Shown here one piece after another: positions 22,646-30,853 of a stretch of DNA of 64,000 nucleotides; position 1 is the stretch's first letter; each line of letters opens with the position of its first letter. The DNA lies in IMG/VR virus record IMGVR_UViG_3300017605_000956, positions 1 to 64,000 of that record, one strand, 5' to 3'. A program made the position numbers and the translations under genes. Under the pieces are notes generated by a model, which searched no databases, was not told where the DNA came from, and worked only from the letters and a program-made list of their open reading frames with translations. This DNA is from a virus.

Positions 22646-23707
22646 ATGTTGAGCGTGACAAGTCCACAGTATCAGCGGATTCTGCGTACCGCTTTGGCGG
22701 CGCGGTACAAGTCGGGCAACGGAGCCTTCAACGGCTCGATCATGTTGCTGGGCGACACGGGCATCGGGAAGACCGATTCGACGGAGCACGCCTTCGACGG
22801 CGTTCTCTGCCCCCGCTGCCAGAAGCACGACGTGATCGTCCTGCCGTTCTATCTCTCGCAGATGGCGACGGAGGACATCAAGGGCCTGTACATCTACTCC
22901 CCGCAGCACGACAAGGTGAAGCTCCACCCGAACCCCGACTTCCAGCTCGACGAAGAGTGCCCGCGCGTCTACTTCCTCGACGAGTTCACGACGGTCGAGC
23001 GTCCGATGCAGAAGTCCTCGCTCGAGTTCACCCTGAAGCATTCGATCGGCGGCACGAAGCTCCCGAAGGGGTCGATCGTGGTTCTGGGCGGCAACCGGGT
23101 CGAAGACGGCGCGGACGTCGAAGACATGGTGCGCCCCCAGCGGACGCGCATGACCTTCCTCCAGTTCGAGTTCTCGTCGGAGGCGTGGTTCGACTGGGCG
23201 CTGAAGAAGGGCATCCACCCCTACGTGATCTCCTTCCTCCACAACAAGGAGTCGATGATCTACAAGCCCGACGTCAACGCGCAGCACGGCGAGCCGCTCC
23301 CCCGCACCTGGGAGAGGACGTCGGAGGTCCTGCACACGTTCGATCAGGCCGACTGGGAACCGCTCGTGAACGGCACGATCGGGGACGGCGCGGCGACCGA
23401 GTTCATGGCGTGGACCGCGACGGCCGGAACGCTGATGCCGCTCGTCGACCGGATCATCGCTGGCGAGAACATCGCGGCGCCGGAGCTGTCCGCGCAGTTC
23501 TTCATCTCGGGCGTCCTGGTGGACCGCTTCGTGAAGAACGCGAAGCTGGCGGAGCGCCTGTGCCAGTACGCGATCTGGTCGGCTGACAAGAACCCGGAGG
23601 CCGCGGCGGTGATGGTGAAGGACTCCACTCGCGTCGCGAAAGACAAGATCACCGTGGCGCCCTCGTGGAAGAAGACCGTGGCCCGCCTGGCGGACTACGT
23701 GGTCTAG
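22646..23707 (+). CDS. MoxR-type AAA+ ATPase
   Basis: 353 residues. Walker A G36-D-T-G-I-G-K-T43, Walker B VYFLDEF (108-114), sensor-1 region VVLGGNRVEDGADVEDM. A C-x2-C sits in the insertion after Walker A (LCPRCQKHD). MoxR ATPases work with von Willebrand factor A proteins as remodelling or chaperone machines; the very next gene encodes such a partner. Shine-Dalgarno GAGGAGG, 8 bases before the ATG. Confidence 0.9.
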   Translation: MLSVTSPQYQRILRTALAARYKSGNGAFNGSIMLLGDTGIGKTDSTEHAFDGVLCPRCQKHDVIVLPFYLSQMATEDIKGLYIYSPQHDKVKLHPNPDFQLDEECPRVYFLDEFTTVERPMQKSSLEFTLKHSIGGTKLPKGSIVVLGGNRVEDGADVEDMVRPQRTRMTFLQFEFSSEAWFDWALKKGIHPYVISFLHNKESMIYKPDVNAQHGEPLPRTWERTSEVLHTFDQADWEPLVNGTIGDGAATEFMAWTATAGTLMPLVDRIIAGENIAAPELSAQFFISGVLVDRFVKNAKLAERLCQYAIWSADKNPEAAAVMVKDSTRVAKDKITVAPSWKKTVARLADYVV

Positions 23708-23806
23708 GGACGGCGAGCGACCGGGCAGCCCCGCATCCGGGGCTGGTCGCTGGCGCGACCAGCCCCCCGTGTGTGAGCCATCCGAGTCTTGAGAAAGGAG
23801 AATGGC

Positions 23807-25018
23807 GTGGACGAGATGCAGAGAATGAAGCGAGCCCGAACGATGCTCCTTCTACACTACCCCTTCTTCGGCTACTTGGCGGCGAAGCTGAAGATCGTCG
23901 AATCGACGGCGTATCCGACGATGGCGACGGACGGGCGGCACATCTTCTTCAACCCGGACTTCACGAAGAAGCTGTCCGCGAACCAGACGCTCACGGGCAT
24001 CGCCCACGAGGTCATGCACAACGCCTGCGAGCACTTCAGCCGCGCCGGCTCGCGGGACCCCGAGAAGTGGAAGAAGGCGGCGGACTACGCGATCAACCTG
24101 ATCCTGAAGGACTCGGGCTTCGCGCCGATCGACATCCCCGGCGTCTTCTCGTGGCTGCTCGACGAACAGTGGCGCGGCATGACGGCGGAGCGGATCTGCG
24201 ACACGATGCCCAGCTCCCCGCCGTGCCCGAGCTGCGTGATCGTGAAGGTGAGCGGAGGCGGGCTGCCCGGGGCCGAGTCGAACGAGGATCCTGGGGAAGA
24301 CCCCCAGAAGCAGGACCCGACGGCCCCCGACCACAGCCAGTCGAAAGATCCCATCCCCCCGCCGGTCAACTGGAAGCGGGCGCTCGTCGAGGCGGCCCAG
24401 TTCGCCAAGATGCGCGGCAAGCTCCCCGCCGGGATGGAGGAGATGGTCGACGGCATCATCCACCCGAAGGTCAACTGGAAGCAGATCATCCGGAACTCGT
24501 TCGCCGCGGCGAAGAAGACGGACTGGACGTACCGCCGACCCAACAGGCGCTACGCCCACACGGGGATCGCGATGCCGGTGCCGTTCGGGTACCGCTCGTC
24601 GGTCGAGTGGTGGGGCGACTCCTCCGGGTCGGTCGGAGCCCAGGAATGGAAGATGGGGCTCGGGATCTGCGTGGACATCGCCAAGTCGATGCGGATTCCG
24701 ATCAACGTCGGGGTCTGCGACGCGCAGGTCCACCTGTTCGAGGAGAACGTGAAGGACAACGACATCGCGAAGAGAGTGAAGTTCCTCGGTCGCGGCGGCA
24801 CCGACTTCCGTCCGATCTTCGAGCACATCACGAAGGGCAAGCGCAAGCCCGACTGCGTGGTCGTCTGGACGGACGGCTATGGGACGTTCCCGCAGAACTG
24901 GAAGCCGAAGTACCAGGTCATCTGGGCGATGCCGGAGAGCTCGGCCACGGTCAAAGTGCCGTTCGGCCGGAAGCTCCTCATCGACATGAAGAACCTGGTT
25001 GGGGCGGTGAGCGCATGA
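23807..25018 (+). CDS. VWA-like protein with N-terminal HExxH (DUF2201-type)
   Basis: 403 residues. HEVMH (67-71) in an N-terminal metallopeptidase-like domain, a charged Pro-rich linker (about 150-187), and a C-terminal VWA fold with W-G-D271-S-S-G-S275 (MIDAS), GRGGTDFRP and VVWTDGYG. This is the domain order of the DUF2201 proteins that pair with MoxR ATPases. GTG 23807 follows AAAGGAG by 6 bases. Probably a metal-dependent remodelling partner of the 22646 ATPase; whether the HExxH is catalytic is not shown. Confidence 0.85.
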   Translation: MDEMQRMKRARTMLLLHYPFFGYLAAKLKIVESTAYPTMATDGRHIFFNPDFTKKLSANQTLTGIAHEVMHNACEHFSRAGSRDPEKWKKAADYAINLILKDSGFAPIDIPGVFSWLLDEQWRGMTAERICDTMPSSPPCPSCVIVKVSGGGLPGAESNEDPGEDPQKQDPTAPDHSQSKDPIPPPVNWKRALVEAAQFAKMRGKLPAGMEEMVDGIIHPKVNWKQIIRNSFAAAKKTDWTYRRPNRRYAHTGIAMPVPFGYRSSVEWWGDSSGSVGAQEWKMGLGICVDIAKSMRIPINVGVCDAQVHLFEENVKDNDIAKRVKFLGRGGTDFRPIFEHITKGKRKPDCVVVWTDGYGTFPQNWKPKYQVIWAMPESSATVKVPFGRKLLIDMKNLVGAVSA

Positions 25019-25728
25019 TCCCGATGCGATGCTGTATCTGTGGGGAAGCCGAACGGCTCCCCGGCACCGTCGTCTGCAAGAACTGCAAGGCGGAGATCGT
25101 GCTGACCGAGGGCCAGGCGGGCCTCAAAGCCATCGAGGCGCTCCACGAGCTGCCGTCGCATACGACGGTCGCGATCGGGTCACAGCCAGGTGGCCCGATG
25201 CTCGCGAAGGCGATCAAGTGCGAGAGCTGCGGGAAGTCGGAGGTGTACAACCCTCAGAAGCGCAAGGCCTCGTACTTCTGCGATCTCTGCGGCAAGCAGC
25301 TCTGCACCGCGTGCGCCGCCTACTGCAACCACAAGGACTGGAACTATCAGGCGAAGATCGTCTGCAAGCTCTGCCGCGCCGAGACGTCGCTGACCGGGCA
25401 GCCCGTCGAAGAAGTCGAGGGCTCGCTCCCCGGCCAGGGCGACGAGGTGAAGCGTGTGCCGAAGCCCCACTGCGGTCGGGCGACGTGCGTGGAGGACCCG
25501 GAAATGACCGCGCACCCGTGCCCGACTCCAGGCTGCGACCACAAGCCCTTTTGCGAGTGCAAGTGTCCGAAGTGCCGCGAGGCTGTTGCGTCGGGATTCG
25601 TGGAGCCCATGTTCGGCAAGATGCCGCCCGACCCGGATCCGGAGCCCCCGAAGCCGCCGCCGGCACCGGACGATGAAGACCTCGAAGACGAGATGGAAGC
25701 CCATCGTCGGGAGGCGGAGCAGGCATGA
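25015..25728 (+). CDS. Multi-zinc-ribbon protein with CxxCxAExxLT knuckles
   Basis: 237 residues with at least 20 cysteines. C-C-I-C-G-E-A, V-C-K-N-C-K-A-E-I-V-L-T-E, C-E-S-C-G, F-C-D-L-C-G-K-Q-L-C-T-A-C, V-C-K-L-C-R-A-E-T-S-L-T-G, then C-P-T-P-G-C and C-E-C-K-C-P-K-C; Pro/Asp/Glu tail. The motif C-x2-C-x-A-E-x-x-L-T occurs twice here and again at 31350, 31930 and 32247. ATGA overlap with the VWA gene puts it in the MoxR module. Likely zinc-dependent protein-protein contact. Confidence 0.75.
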   Translation: MIPMRCCICGEAERLPGTVVCKNCKAEIVLTEGQAGLKAIEALHELPSHTTVAIGSQPGGPMLAKAIKCESCGKSEVYNPQKRKASYFCDLCGKQLCTACAAYCNHKDWNYQAKIVCKLCRAETSLTGQPVEEVEGSLPGQGDEVKRVPKPHCGRATCVEDPEMTAHPCPTPGCDHKPFCECKCPKCREAVASGFVEPMFGKMPPDPDPEPPKPPPAPDDEDLEDEMEAHRREAEQA

Positions 25729-26045
25729 TCCTCAGAACGAAGTGGGCCGCCGCTTACGAGGCGGTGAAAGAGCGGATCGAGAAGACCAGACCGAAGAACG
25801 TGGTCATCTTCGAGCTTGTCTGCAAGGGGCTCTATCCGCCCGACGTGCGGATGAAGGACGACGCCGACAAATGCTCGGCATGCCGCGTGTCGTGGTACAG
25901 CTTCGAGCCCGCTTTCGGACACGCGAACGGGCTCCCGCACTTCGTCGCCTGGTGCCTTGAGCACCCGACCGAAGTGCGGGAGCGGTTCCCGGAGGCGGTC
26001 ATGGTGTTGACCGAGACGACGCTCATCAAGAAGGAGGCCGTATGA
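25725..26045 (+). CDS. Small helical protein with C-x2-C and AExxLT-like end
   Basis: 106 residues. K-C-S-A-C-R in the middle, H-F-V-A-W-C near residue 80, and the C-terminus VMVLTETTLIKKEAV, a variant of the A-E-x-x-L-T tail of the following genes. ATGA overlaps at both ends. Not recognised. Confidence 0.7.
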   Translation: MILRTKWAAAYEAVKERIEKTRPKNVVIFELVCKGLYPPDVRMKDDADKCSACRVSWYSFEPAFGHANGLPHFVAWCLEHPTEVRERFPEAVMVLTETTLIKKEAV

Positions 26046-26785
26046 AGACGATCGCGATGATCATGCTTCCTCTGGCTCTTCAGGGATACGAAGAGTCGTC
26101 CCAGAAGCTCGCGGACGATCTGGCGAAAGCCGATACCGCCCCGGCCAAGGTCGCTGTGGCGGACGAGTTCGTGAAGCTCGCGAAGAAGTTCCCGAAGCAG
26201 CGCCAGGAGGCGATCGACGGGGCCTCAAGCGCGTACCGCGCAGCGTGGCCGGATCTGGACCCGGTGTGGAAGATGAAGACGCGGGAGCGCCTGGCTCGGC
26301 TCTACGTCCCTCTCGCTCCGGTACCGGAGAAGAAGCTGCCTGTCGCTGGCTGGGGTGCGATCAGTGGCGCGAAGGCGGACTCGTTGCGCGTCCACTCAGG
26401 ATCCGCATCGCTCCACCTGAAGATCGCGAGGAAGGATGGTGGGCTGGCCGACATGGGCGGCACCGACTTCTTCGAGGTGAAGCCGGGCAAGGAGCTCGAG
26501 CTCTCCGCCTGGGTGCTCACCGATGGGACGGATGGGCTCGACGACAAGTTCGGGTTCGTCCTCTACGATGCTGCGGGCAAGTCGCTCGTGACGAAGGAAC
26601 TCGTCGCGCCGAAGGACATTCCGGCCTGGACGCGGCTGTCTGATCGGTTCGAGGTTCCTGCCGGCGCCGTGAAGGCGAAGATCGGCATCCTCGTGTCGTC
26701 GAAGGGCGGCGATCTCTGGTGGGACGACTTCTCCGTCAAGATCGACGGCAAAGAGCAGCTCCGGAATGGGGGCTTCGAGAAATGA
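26042..26785 (+). CDS. Exported CBM-like (jelly-roll) protein
   Basis: 247 residues. A short hydrophobic N-terminus (MKTIAMIMLPLALQG) could be a signal peptide; then a helical segment (20-95); then a beta-sandwich with SGSASLHLKI, LELSAWVLTD, FGFVLYDAAGKSL, AKIGILVSSKGGDLWWDDFSV and RNGGF, typical of family 4/9-like carbohydrate-binding modules. No catalytic domain. It may bind host glycans. Confidence 0.7.
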   Translation: MKTIAMIMLPLALQGYEESSQKLADDLAKADTAPAKVAVADEFVKLAKKFPKQRQEAIDGASSAYRAAWPDLDPVWKMKTRERLARLYVPLAPVPEKKLPVAGWGAISGAKADSLRVHSGSASLHLKIARKDGGLADMGGTDFFEVKPGKELELSAWVLTDGTDGLDDKFGFVLYDAAGKSLVTKELVAPKDIPAWTRLSDRFEVPAGAVKAKIGILVSSKGGDLWWDDFSVKIDGKEQLRNGGFEK

Positions 26786-26991
26786 GCAGGAAAGAAGACC
26801 CTAACCAGTACTGGTTCTGGCTCCAGCCCCTTCCCCCGTTCGAGGTACGGTACGCCCCGAACTGGGAGGGCCGGGGTCGCGGCTTCGTCGGCCCCTTCAC
26901 GTTCCGCGCTTGCGCGGAACGTGAGAGGACCGATCGGCTTCTCGCTGGGGCGCCCCTGCGACTGATCGGGCCAAAGAGAAAGGAGCAATAG
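26782..26991 (+). CDS. Small aromatic-rich protein containing a hairpin insertion
   Basis: 69 residues. The first 35 are Trp/Phe/Pro-rich (NQYWFWLQPLPPF). The coding sequence then contains a 13-bp perfect inverted repeat (26897-26924) translated as TFRACAER, unlike its surroundings. Starts in an ATGA overlap. Function unknown. Confidence 0.6.
   Translation: MSRKEDPNQYWFWLQPLPPFEVRYAPNWEGRGRGFVGPFTFRACAERERTDRLLAGAPLRLIGPKRKEQ
26897..26924. repeat. 13-bp perfect hairpin inside a gene, loop TT
   Basis: TCACGTTCCGCGC (26897-26909) and GCGCGGAACGTGA (26912-26924) within the 26782 coding sequence. Confidence 0.75.
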
Positions 26992-26992
26992 C

Positions 26993-27661
26993 ATGGCCGC
27001 GAAACCGCTGGTCAAGCCGAAGCACAAGGTGCTGTCGGTGCCGATCGGGATGGTGAACTACAACATCCCGAGCCCCGAGGCGGCGAAGAAGCGCAACGCC
27101 CCCGAGGAGACCGTCAAGTTTCTCTCCCGCGCGACGTGGAGCATCCCCGGAGCGATGCGCCGCGTGTCGATCCCTTGGGATGGCAGCTTCTACATCTACG
27201 CGATGGTGAACGACGCGGAGATCAAGAAGATCCGGGACGAGTGGAACGAGGAGAAGGGCATCCGGTTCCACGTCGTCGAGGACTGGACCTCGAAGAACCC
27301 GGAGGAGACCGCCGAGATCGTTCGGGGCTGTATCGCCCGCAGCCTGGGCGACATCATCGGCTCGAAGGGCGAGGAGCCCGGGGACGAGCCCAGCGGCCTC
27401 CGTGGGTCGCTCGCGAAGCTCTCGAAGCGGTACGAGGAGCTGGACTCGACGGACGCCGATGGCCTCATCGTCGACCGCATCCAGGACGCGAAGAAGAAGC
27501 TGGAGGACGCCATGGTCGTCGCCGCTTCCTTCGCTCTCACCGAGGACTACGAGGAGCTGCGGAAGACGGTTGTCACGACGATCGAGGCGGAGCTGGAACT
27601 GGCCCGCATCGAAGTCGGCAAGGTGGCCCTCTCGCGCATGAAGGCAGCCGGGGTGATCTAG
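26993..27661 (+). CDS. Hypothetical protein, helical C-terminus
   Basis: 222 residues. N-terminal mixed domain (LSVPIGMVNYNIPSPEAA, WDGSFYIYAMV) and a C-terminal bundle of charged helices (about 125-222). Shine-Dalgarno AAAGGAG. Followed by a 13-bp hairpin. Not recognised. Confidence 0.75.
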   Translation: MAAKPLVKPKHKVLSVPIGMVNYNIPSPEAAKKRNAPEETVKFLSRATWSIPGAMRRVSIPWDGSFYIYAMVNDAEIKKIRDEWNEEKGIRFHVVEDWTSKNPEETAEIVRGCIARSLGDIIGSKGEEPGDEPSGLRGSLAKLSKRYEELDSTDADGLIVDRIQDAKKKLEDAMVVAASFALTEDYEELRKTVVTTIEAELELARIEVGKVALSRMKAAGVI

Positions 27662-27691
27662 GAGAGCCGGGACCTCCTCTCCTGGGTACGG

Positions 27692-27720
27692 GTGGGGTGG
27701 GGGCGCAGCCCCCACCCCAC
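27692..27720. repeat. 13-bp perfect hairpin, loop GCA
   Basis: GTGGGGTGGGGGC (27692-27704), GCA, GCCCCCACCCCAC (27708-27720), in the gap before the 27772 gene. Same GGGGC-GCA-GCCCC core as the hairpins at 46585 and 54275. Confidence 0.8.
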
Positions 27721-27771
27721 TTCGGGAGAGCGACGAAGGGGAAACGACCGAAAGATTTTTGGAGGATGACC

Positions 27772-28131
27772 ATGACCACGATGCTCGGCACGTTTGGGGT
27801 AGCCGAAGAGGAGATCGGGAGATTCAACCGGACGCTCCCGCCTCAGACCAAGGTGAAGTACGACGCCCGGTGGGAGCTGGGGCTCGAAGTCGTGCGGTGG
27901 TTCCACTACCGCTACAACGTCGACCACACGTTCATCGGCCGGATCAACTCGGTGGAGGAGCTGCGGAAGAACATGGTCCCGCGGTACCAGGCCTACTTCA
28001 TGTCGAGAGGCGTCCCGAAGAAGATGTTCCCGGCCCTCGACACGATCCTCATTGAGCCGCGGATCCAGGAGTTCTGCGAGATGTTCAAGGACGTCCTGGC
28101 GGAGATCGAACTTCTCCGGGAGGCACAATGA
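27772..28131 (+). CDS. Helical protein with AExxL end
   Basis: 119 residues. Aromatic helix RWFHYRYNVDHTF, and an end M-F-K-D-V-L-A-E-I-E-L-L-R. ATG 27772 chosen over 27766 because GGAGG ends 6 bases before it. Overlaps the next gene by ATGA. A member of the AExxL-tailed set. Confidence 0.75.
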   Translation: MTTMLGTFGVAEEEIGRFNRTLPPQTKVKYDARWELGLEVVRWFHYRYNVDHTFIGRINSVEELRKNMVPRYQAYFMSRGVPKKMFPALDTILIEPRIQEFCEMFKDVLAEIELLREAQ

Positions 28132-28433
28132 AGACGAAGCCGACGAAGTGGACCCTCGTGCAGCACTCGGGCTACGGCTACGCCGCGAAGCCCGCGTTCA
28201 AGCTCGGGGTCGAGACGCGACAGGTCGAAGGCGCCAAGGAGATCGAGCGCGTCCGCCGCGCCGGCGGGATGCTCTTCGACTCCTACGGCGAGGCCGAGGA
28301 CCAGGCGGACATCGAGAACTACCCGAAGGGGTACGAGGGGCTCGAGCCGCGAGTTCTCGGTACGTTCGCGGACGCGGAGGTGGATCAGCTTCGGGTGTAC
28401 ATCCCGAAGCTGGTATCCGCAGCATCGAGATGA
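28128..28433 (+). CDS. Hypothetical small protein
   Basis: 101 residues. TLVQHSGYGYAAKPAF and ETRQVEGAKEIERVRRAGG suggest an alpha/beta fold; repeats of aromatic/charged residues, no cysteine. Ends the coupled run; a 250-base gap follows. Not recognised. Confidence 0.7.
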   Translation: MKTKPTKWTLVQHSGYGYAAKPAFKLGVETRQVEGAKEIERVRRAGGMLFDSYGEAEDQADIENYPKGYEGLEPRVLGTFADAEVDQLRVYIPKLVSAASR

Positions 28434-28448
28434 AAAGAGCGTGCGGGG

Positions 28449-28525
28449 GCGCGGTCGTTTTGACCGCGCTTCCCGGCTCTCGAGGGTTTGCACGTGCTGG
28501 CCTTCCTGCGGCTTTGCACGTGCTG
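28449..28525 (+). promoter_or_regulatory. Hairpin and direct repeats upstream of the HTH regulator
   Basis: Hairpin GCGCGGTC-N5-GACCGCGC (28449-28469), then the 13-base direct repeat TTTGCACGTGCTG at 28487-28499 and 28513-28525, 26 bases apart. GCACGTGC is palindromic. Good candidate binding sites for the regulator encoded at 28684 or for a protein that also binds TGCACGTGCA at 20251. Confidence 0.5.
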
Positions 28526-28683
28526 ACGAAAGATTGGCGGACGAAAAATGCTCCGCGTTTGGACGACGCGGCTGTATGGCTGGCCGGGGCCTTTTCCGGC
28601 AGGGAAAAGAGTGAGGCGAGAGGTGGACGATGGTTCTTCGAGGTTCAGCGTAATCGCCCCTCACGGGGCGGAAGGAGTGATGA

Positions 28684-28947
28684 ATGTCGCAGGTGAAGAT
28701 CAACGGGTCGAAGCTGAGAGAGGTTCGGATGGGGAAACGCATGACGACCAAGGAGCTCGCGGAGCGGTCGGGTGTGTCCCCCCGGACGATCGACCGCATC
28801 GAATCCGGGGCGCTGAAGGAGGGCGTGAGGGAAGGAACCCTCTTCGCCATCACGAAGGCGCTCGAGGTCGAGCTGGACGTTCTGATCGAGTCCGCGCCGA
28901 TTCCCGCGGAAGTCGGAGAGAAGAGTGAAGACAAGAAAACCGCGTAA
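28684..28947 (+). CDS. Cro/CI-type HTH transcriptional regulator
   Basis: 87 residues. LREVRMGKRMTTKELAERSG followed by VSPRTIDRIESG is a standard HTH_3 domain (residues about 10-45), with a following helix TLFAITKALEVELDVL. Only clear transcription factor in the window. Direct repeats upstream suggest autoregulation. The end overlaps the next gene by 23 bases. Confidence 0.9.
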   Translation: MSQVKINGSKLREVRMGKRMTTKELAERSGVSPRTIDRIESGALKEGVREGTLFAITKALEVELDVLIESAPIPAEVGEKSEDKKTA

Positions 28948-29449
28948 CGCCGCTCTTGAATTCGCCAAGGGCTTCACGGTCCTCGTGGCGCGGGAGGCGC
29001 TGCGGCAGGGCCGCAAGAGAGTCCTGAACCCGGCGAAGTTCGAGAAGTGGGCGCGCAGCGCGATCCGGTCGGGCGGTGGGGACCCCGACCGGATCGGGGA
29101 GGCCGTCGGAAGGCGGCTTCACTGGATGGTATTCCCTCAGAAGGCGAAGTGGCAGCAGGACGTGGAGTACTGCATCCGTCGCGGGCGTTCGTTCGCCCGC
29201 CGGCATAAGGTGCTGATTGCCGAGCAGGTGCTGACGGGAGACGCGGAGAGGACCCAACTTGAGATGGCAGCGGAAGAGATGGTCCGCATCCTTGGGCCGA
29301 AGAAGGTCTTGGACCTTCTCGGCAAAGGGAAAGAGAGTAGGGCGTGCGTAAGTCGAAGTCGGAAGCGTTCGAGGATCTCGCGGCGCCGCTTGGCGAGTTC
29401 GTGTTCGAGCTGCGGGCGTCGTGGGGGACGAAAGCGATCGGCACGGTGA
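28925..29449 (+). CDS. Helical protein with internal AExxLT; no stop before the next gene
   Basis: 174 residues as read. The genuine part is about 138 residues: basic helical N-terminus, then HKVLIAEQVLTGDAE and VRILGPKKVLDLLG. From 29344 on it runs in another frame through the next gene, giving an Arg/Ser-rich tail (SRSRKRSRISRRR). A TAG lies one frame away at 29338-29340, just before the next GTG; a one-base indel or frameshift would restore a normal end. GTG start. Confidence 0.6.
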   Translation: MKTRKPRNAALEFAKGFTVLVAREALRQGRKRVLNPAKFEKWARSAIRSGGGDPDRIGEAVGRRLHWMVFPQKAKWQQDVEYCIRRGRSFARRHKVLIAEQVLTGDAERTQLEMAAEEMVRILGPKKVLDLLGKGKESRACVSRSRKRSRISRRRLASSCSSCGRRGGRKRSAR

Positions 29450-29664
29450 GGGACCTGTCGTGGGGGCTGAGGAATGGTCTTCGCCTCGTCGTGGTGTCAC
29501 CGGAGCCGGAGCTGGCCCTGGCGTTCATGATGACGGCGGTGGTCTTGAACGTGTCGGCTGACAAGCTCGACCGGCCGGATCCGATCGTTGAGCGGTACGC
29601 GCAGGACTTTATCGAGAAGCATCGGAGAGAATTTGCGGAGGCGATCCTGACGTGGCAGGCATAA
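29344..29664 (+). CDS. AExxLT-tailed helical protein
   Basis: 106 residues, helical. The last 25 residues read as helix then R-R-E-F-A-E-A-I-L-T-W-Q-A. GTG start, overlapped by the upstream frame. No domain recognised. Confidence 0.7.
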   Translation: MRKSKSEAFEDLAAPLGEFVFELRASWGTKAIGTVRDLSWGLRNGLRLVVVSPEPELALAFMMTAVVLNVSADKLDRPDPIVERYAQDFIEKHRREFAEAILTWQA

Positions 29665-30134
29665 GCAAAATGAATGGGAAGCCGCTGATCATCGAGGGCT
29701 TTTGCGATTTCGACCAGCCGCTTCGGCGAGTCGAGATCGGGAAGCACACGACGATCGAGGCGTTCGAGCGGTCGAAGAAGCGCGCCCAGTCCGGGGGCGA
29801 GTCGACCTATGGCTGGGTCTGGGCGGAGTTCCCTGATCCGCAGAGCGTCAACCCCATTCCGATGCGGCCGTGGAAGATGCACGAGGTCATCGTGGGAAGC
29901 CACCAGGCGGGCTGGCTCGCGGCGAGGGATCGCGCCCATGCGGAGCGTCCCGGCGTGTGCTGGTGGACGGCCACGCCATCCTGCTGCTCGAAGCTCGTCG
30001 CCGTTCCGCTCGGGGAGCATCAGAAGTCGGTGCGGCATTTCTTCTACACCGCCATGGAGTTCCAAGAGCTGACGGTGAGGCTGTGGCCCTGGATGAAGCC
30101 TTTGATCGCGGAGGAGGTCTTGTGCGAAAAGTAG
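29652..30134 (+). CDS. Hypothetical protein with AExxL end
   Basis: 160 residues. N-terminal part looks alpha/beta (GKPLIIEGFCDFDQP, VWAEFPDP), with a Cys-rich middle (VCWWTATPSCCSK), and ends MKPLIAEEVLCEK. GTG 29652 gives a 13-base overlap and has GGAGG 10 bases upstream; ATG 29670 is the alternative. Not recognised. Confidence 0.65.
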   Translation: MAGISKMNGKPLIIEGFCDFDQPLRRVEIGKHTTIEAFERSKKRAQSGGESTYGWVWAEFPDPQSVNPIPMRPWKMHEVIVGSHQAGWLAARDRAHAERPGVCWWTATPSCCSKLVAVPLGEHQKSVRHFFYTAMEFQELTVRLWPWMKPLIAEEVLCEK

Positions 30135-30505
30135 AGCCTCAGATCCAGCTCGCCAATTACTACCTCGCGCTGTGCTACTCGCTGTGGGCGAGGTACGAGT
30201 GGCTCGGGATCAACCTGAACTACGCGGGCATCCAGAGGGTCATGGAGCGTTTGGCGCTGGGGATACCGCTCCGGTGGCAACGTGATGGGGAAGCGCCGAA
30301 GGACATGGAAGAGCGGCTCGCGCAACATCTCACCTGGCTTGTGGTGTCGCGCGGCCGAAAGGTCGAGGACAGCGTCGTGAAGGACCTGCGCGTCGAAGCT
30401 GCGGCGTTCGTCGCGAAGCATCGAGAGCTGTTCGCGGAGATCAAGCTCGCCGGCGCGAGCAAAGACCTGAACAAAGAATTGGCGGAGACGGGGAGCAGGG
30501 TATGA
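30122..30505 (+). CDS. AExxL helical protein
   Basis: 127 residues. Aromatic helix YYLALCYSLWARYEW, then charged helices and A-K-H-R-E-L-F-A-E-I-K-L-A-G, followed by 18 more residues. GTG start with GGAGGTC directly upstream; ATGA overlap at the end. Confidence 0.7.
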   Translation: MRKVEPQIQLANYYLALCYSLWARYEWLGINLNYAGIQRVMERLALGIPLRWQRDGEAPKDMEERLAQHLTWLVVSRGRKVEDSVVKDLRVEAAAFVAKHRELFAEIKLAGASKDLNKELAETGSRV

Positions 30506-30831
30506 GCAGGATGACGCGGATCCAGGTGATCGCGATCCTCGAGAAGAGGATCAAGGACTTCGTCGAGTCCGCTACCAACGAGAAGATGTGGCCTCCGTTG
30601 TCGCTGACTTCGGGCCAGCTCTCGAATCAGGAAGCGATGATCGGGCTGATCATGATGAGGCTGTCGAAGCCCCGGTTCCTGAGAGAGCATTTCACGGATC
30701 AGCACGTCCCGCAACACTGCAACCTGTGTCAGACGTTCATCTCGAACTACCGGTATGAGTTCGAGGGCAAGGCCAGAGAGTTTCTGAGCACGAACCGTGA
30801 GCTCTTCGCGGAGCTCAACCTGTTGGGCTAA
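30502..30831 (+). CDS. AExxL-tailed helical protein with C-x2-C
   Basis: 109 residues. Q-H-C-N-L-C-Q-T between helices; ends S-T-N-R-E-L-F-A-E-L-N-L-L-G. Both a zinc-knuckle-like pair and the shared tail occur in one protein. Confidence 0.7.
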   Translation: MSRMTRIQVIAILEKRIKDFVESATNEKMWPPLSLTSGQLSNQEAMIGLIMMRLSKPRFLREHFTDQHVPQHCNLCQTFISNYRYEFEGKAREFLSTNRELFAELNLLG

Positions 30832-30853
30832 TTTTACGAGGGTGGGGTAGCAG

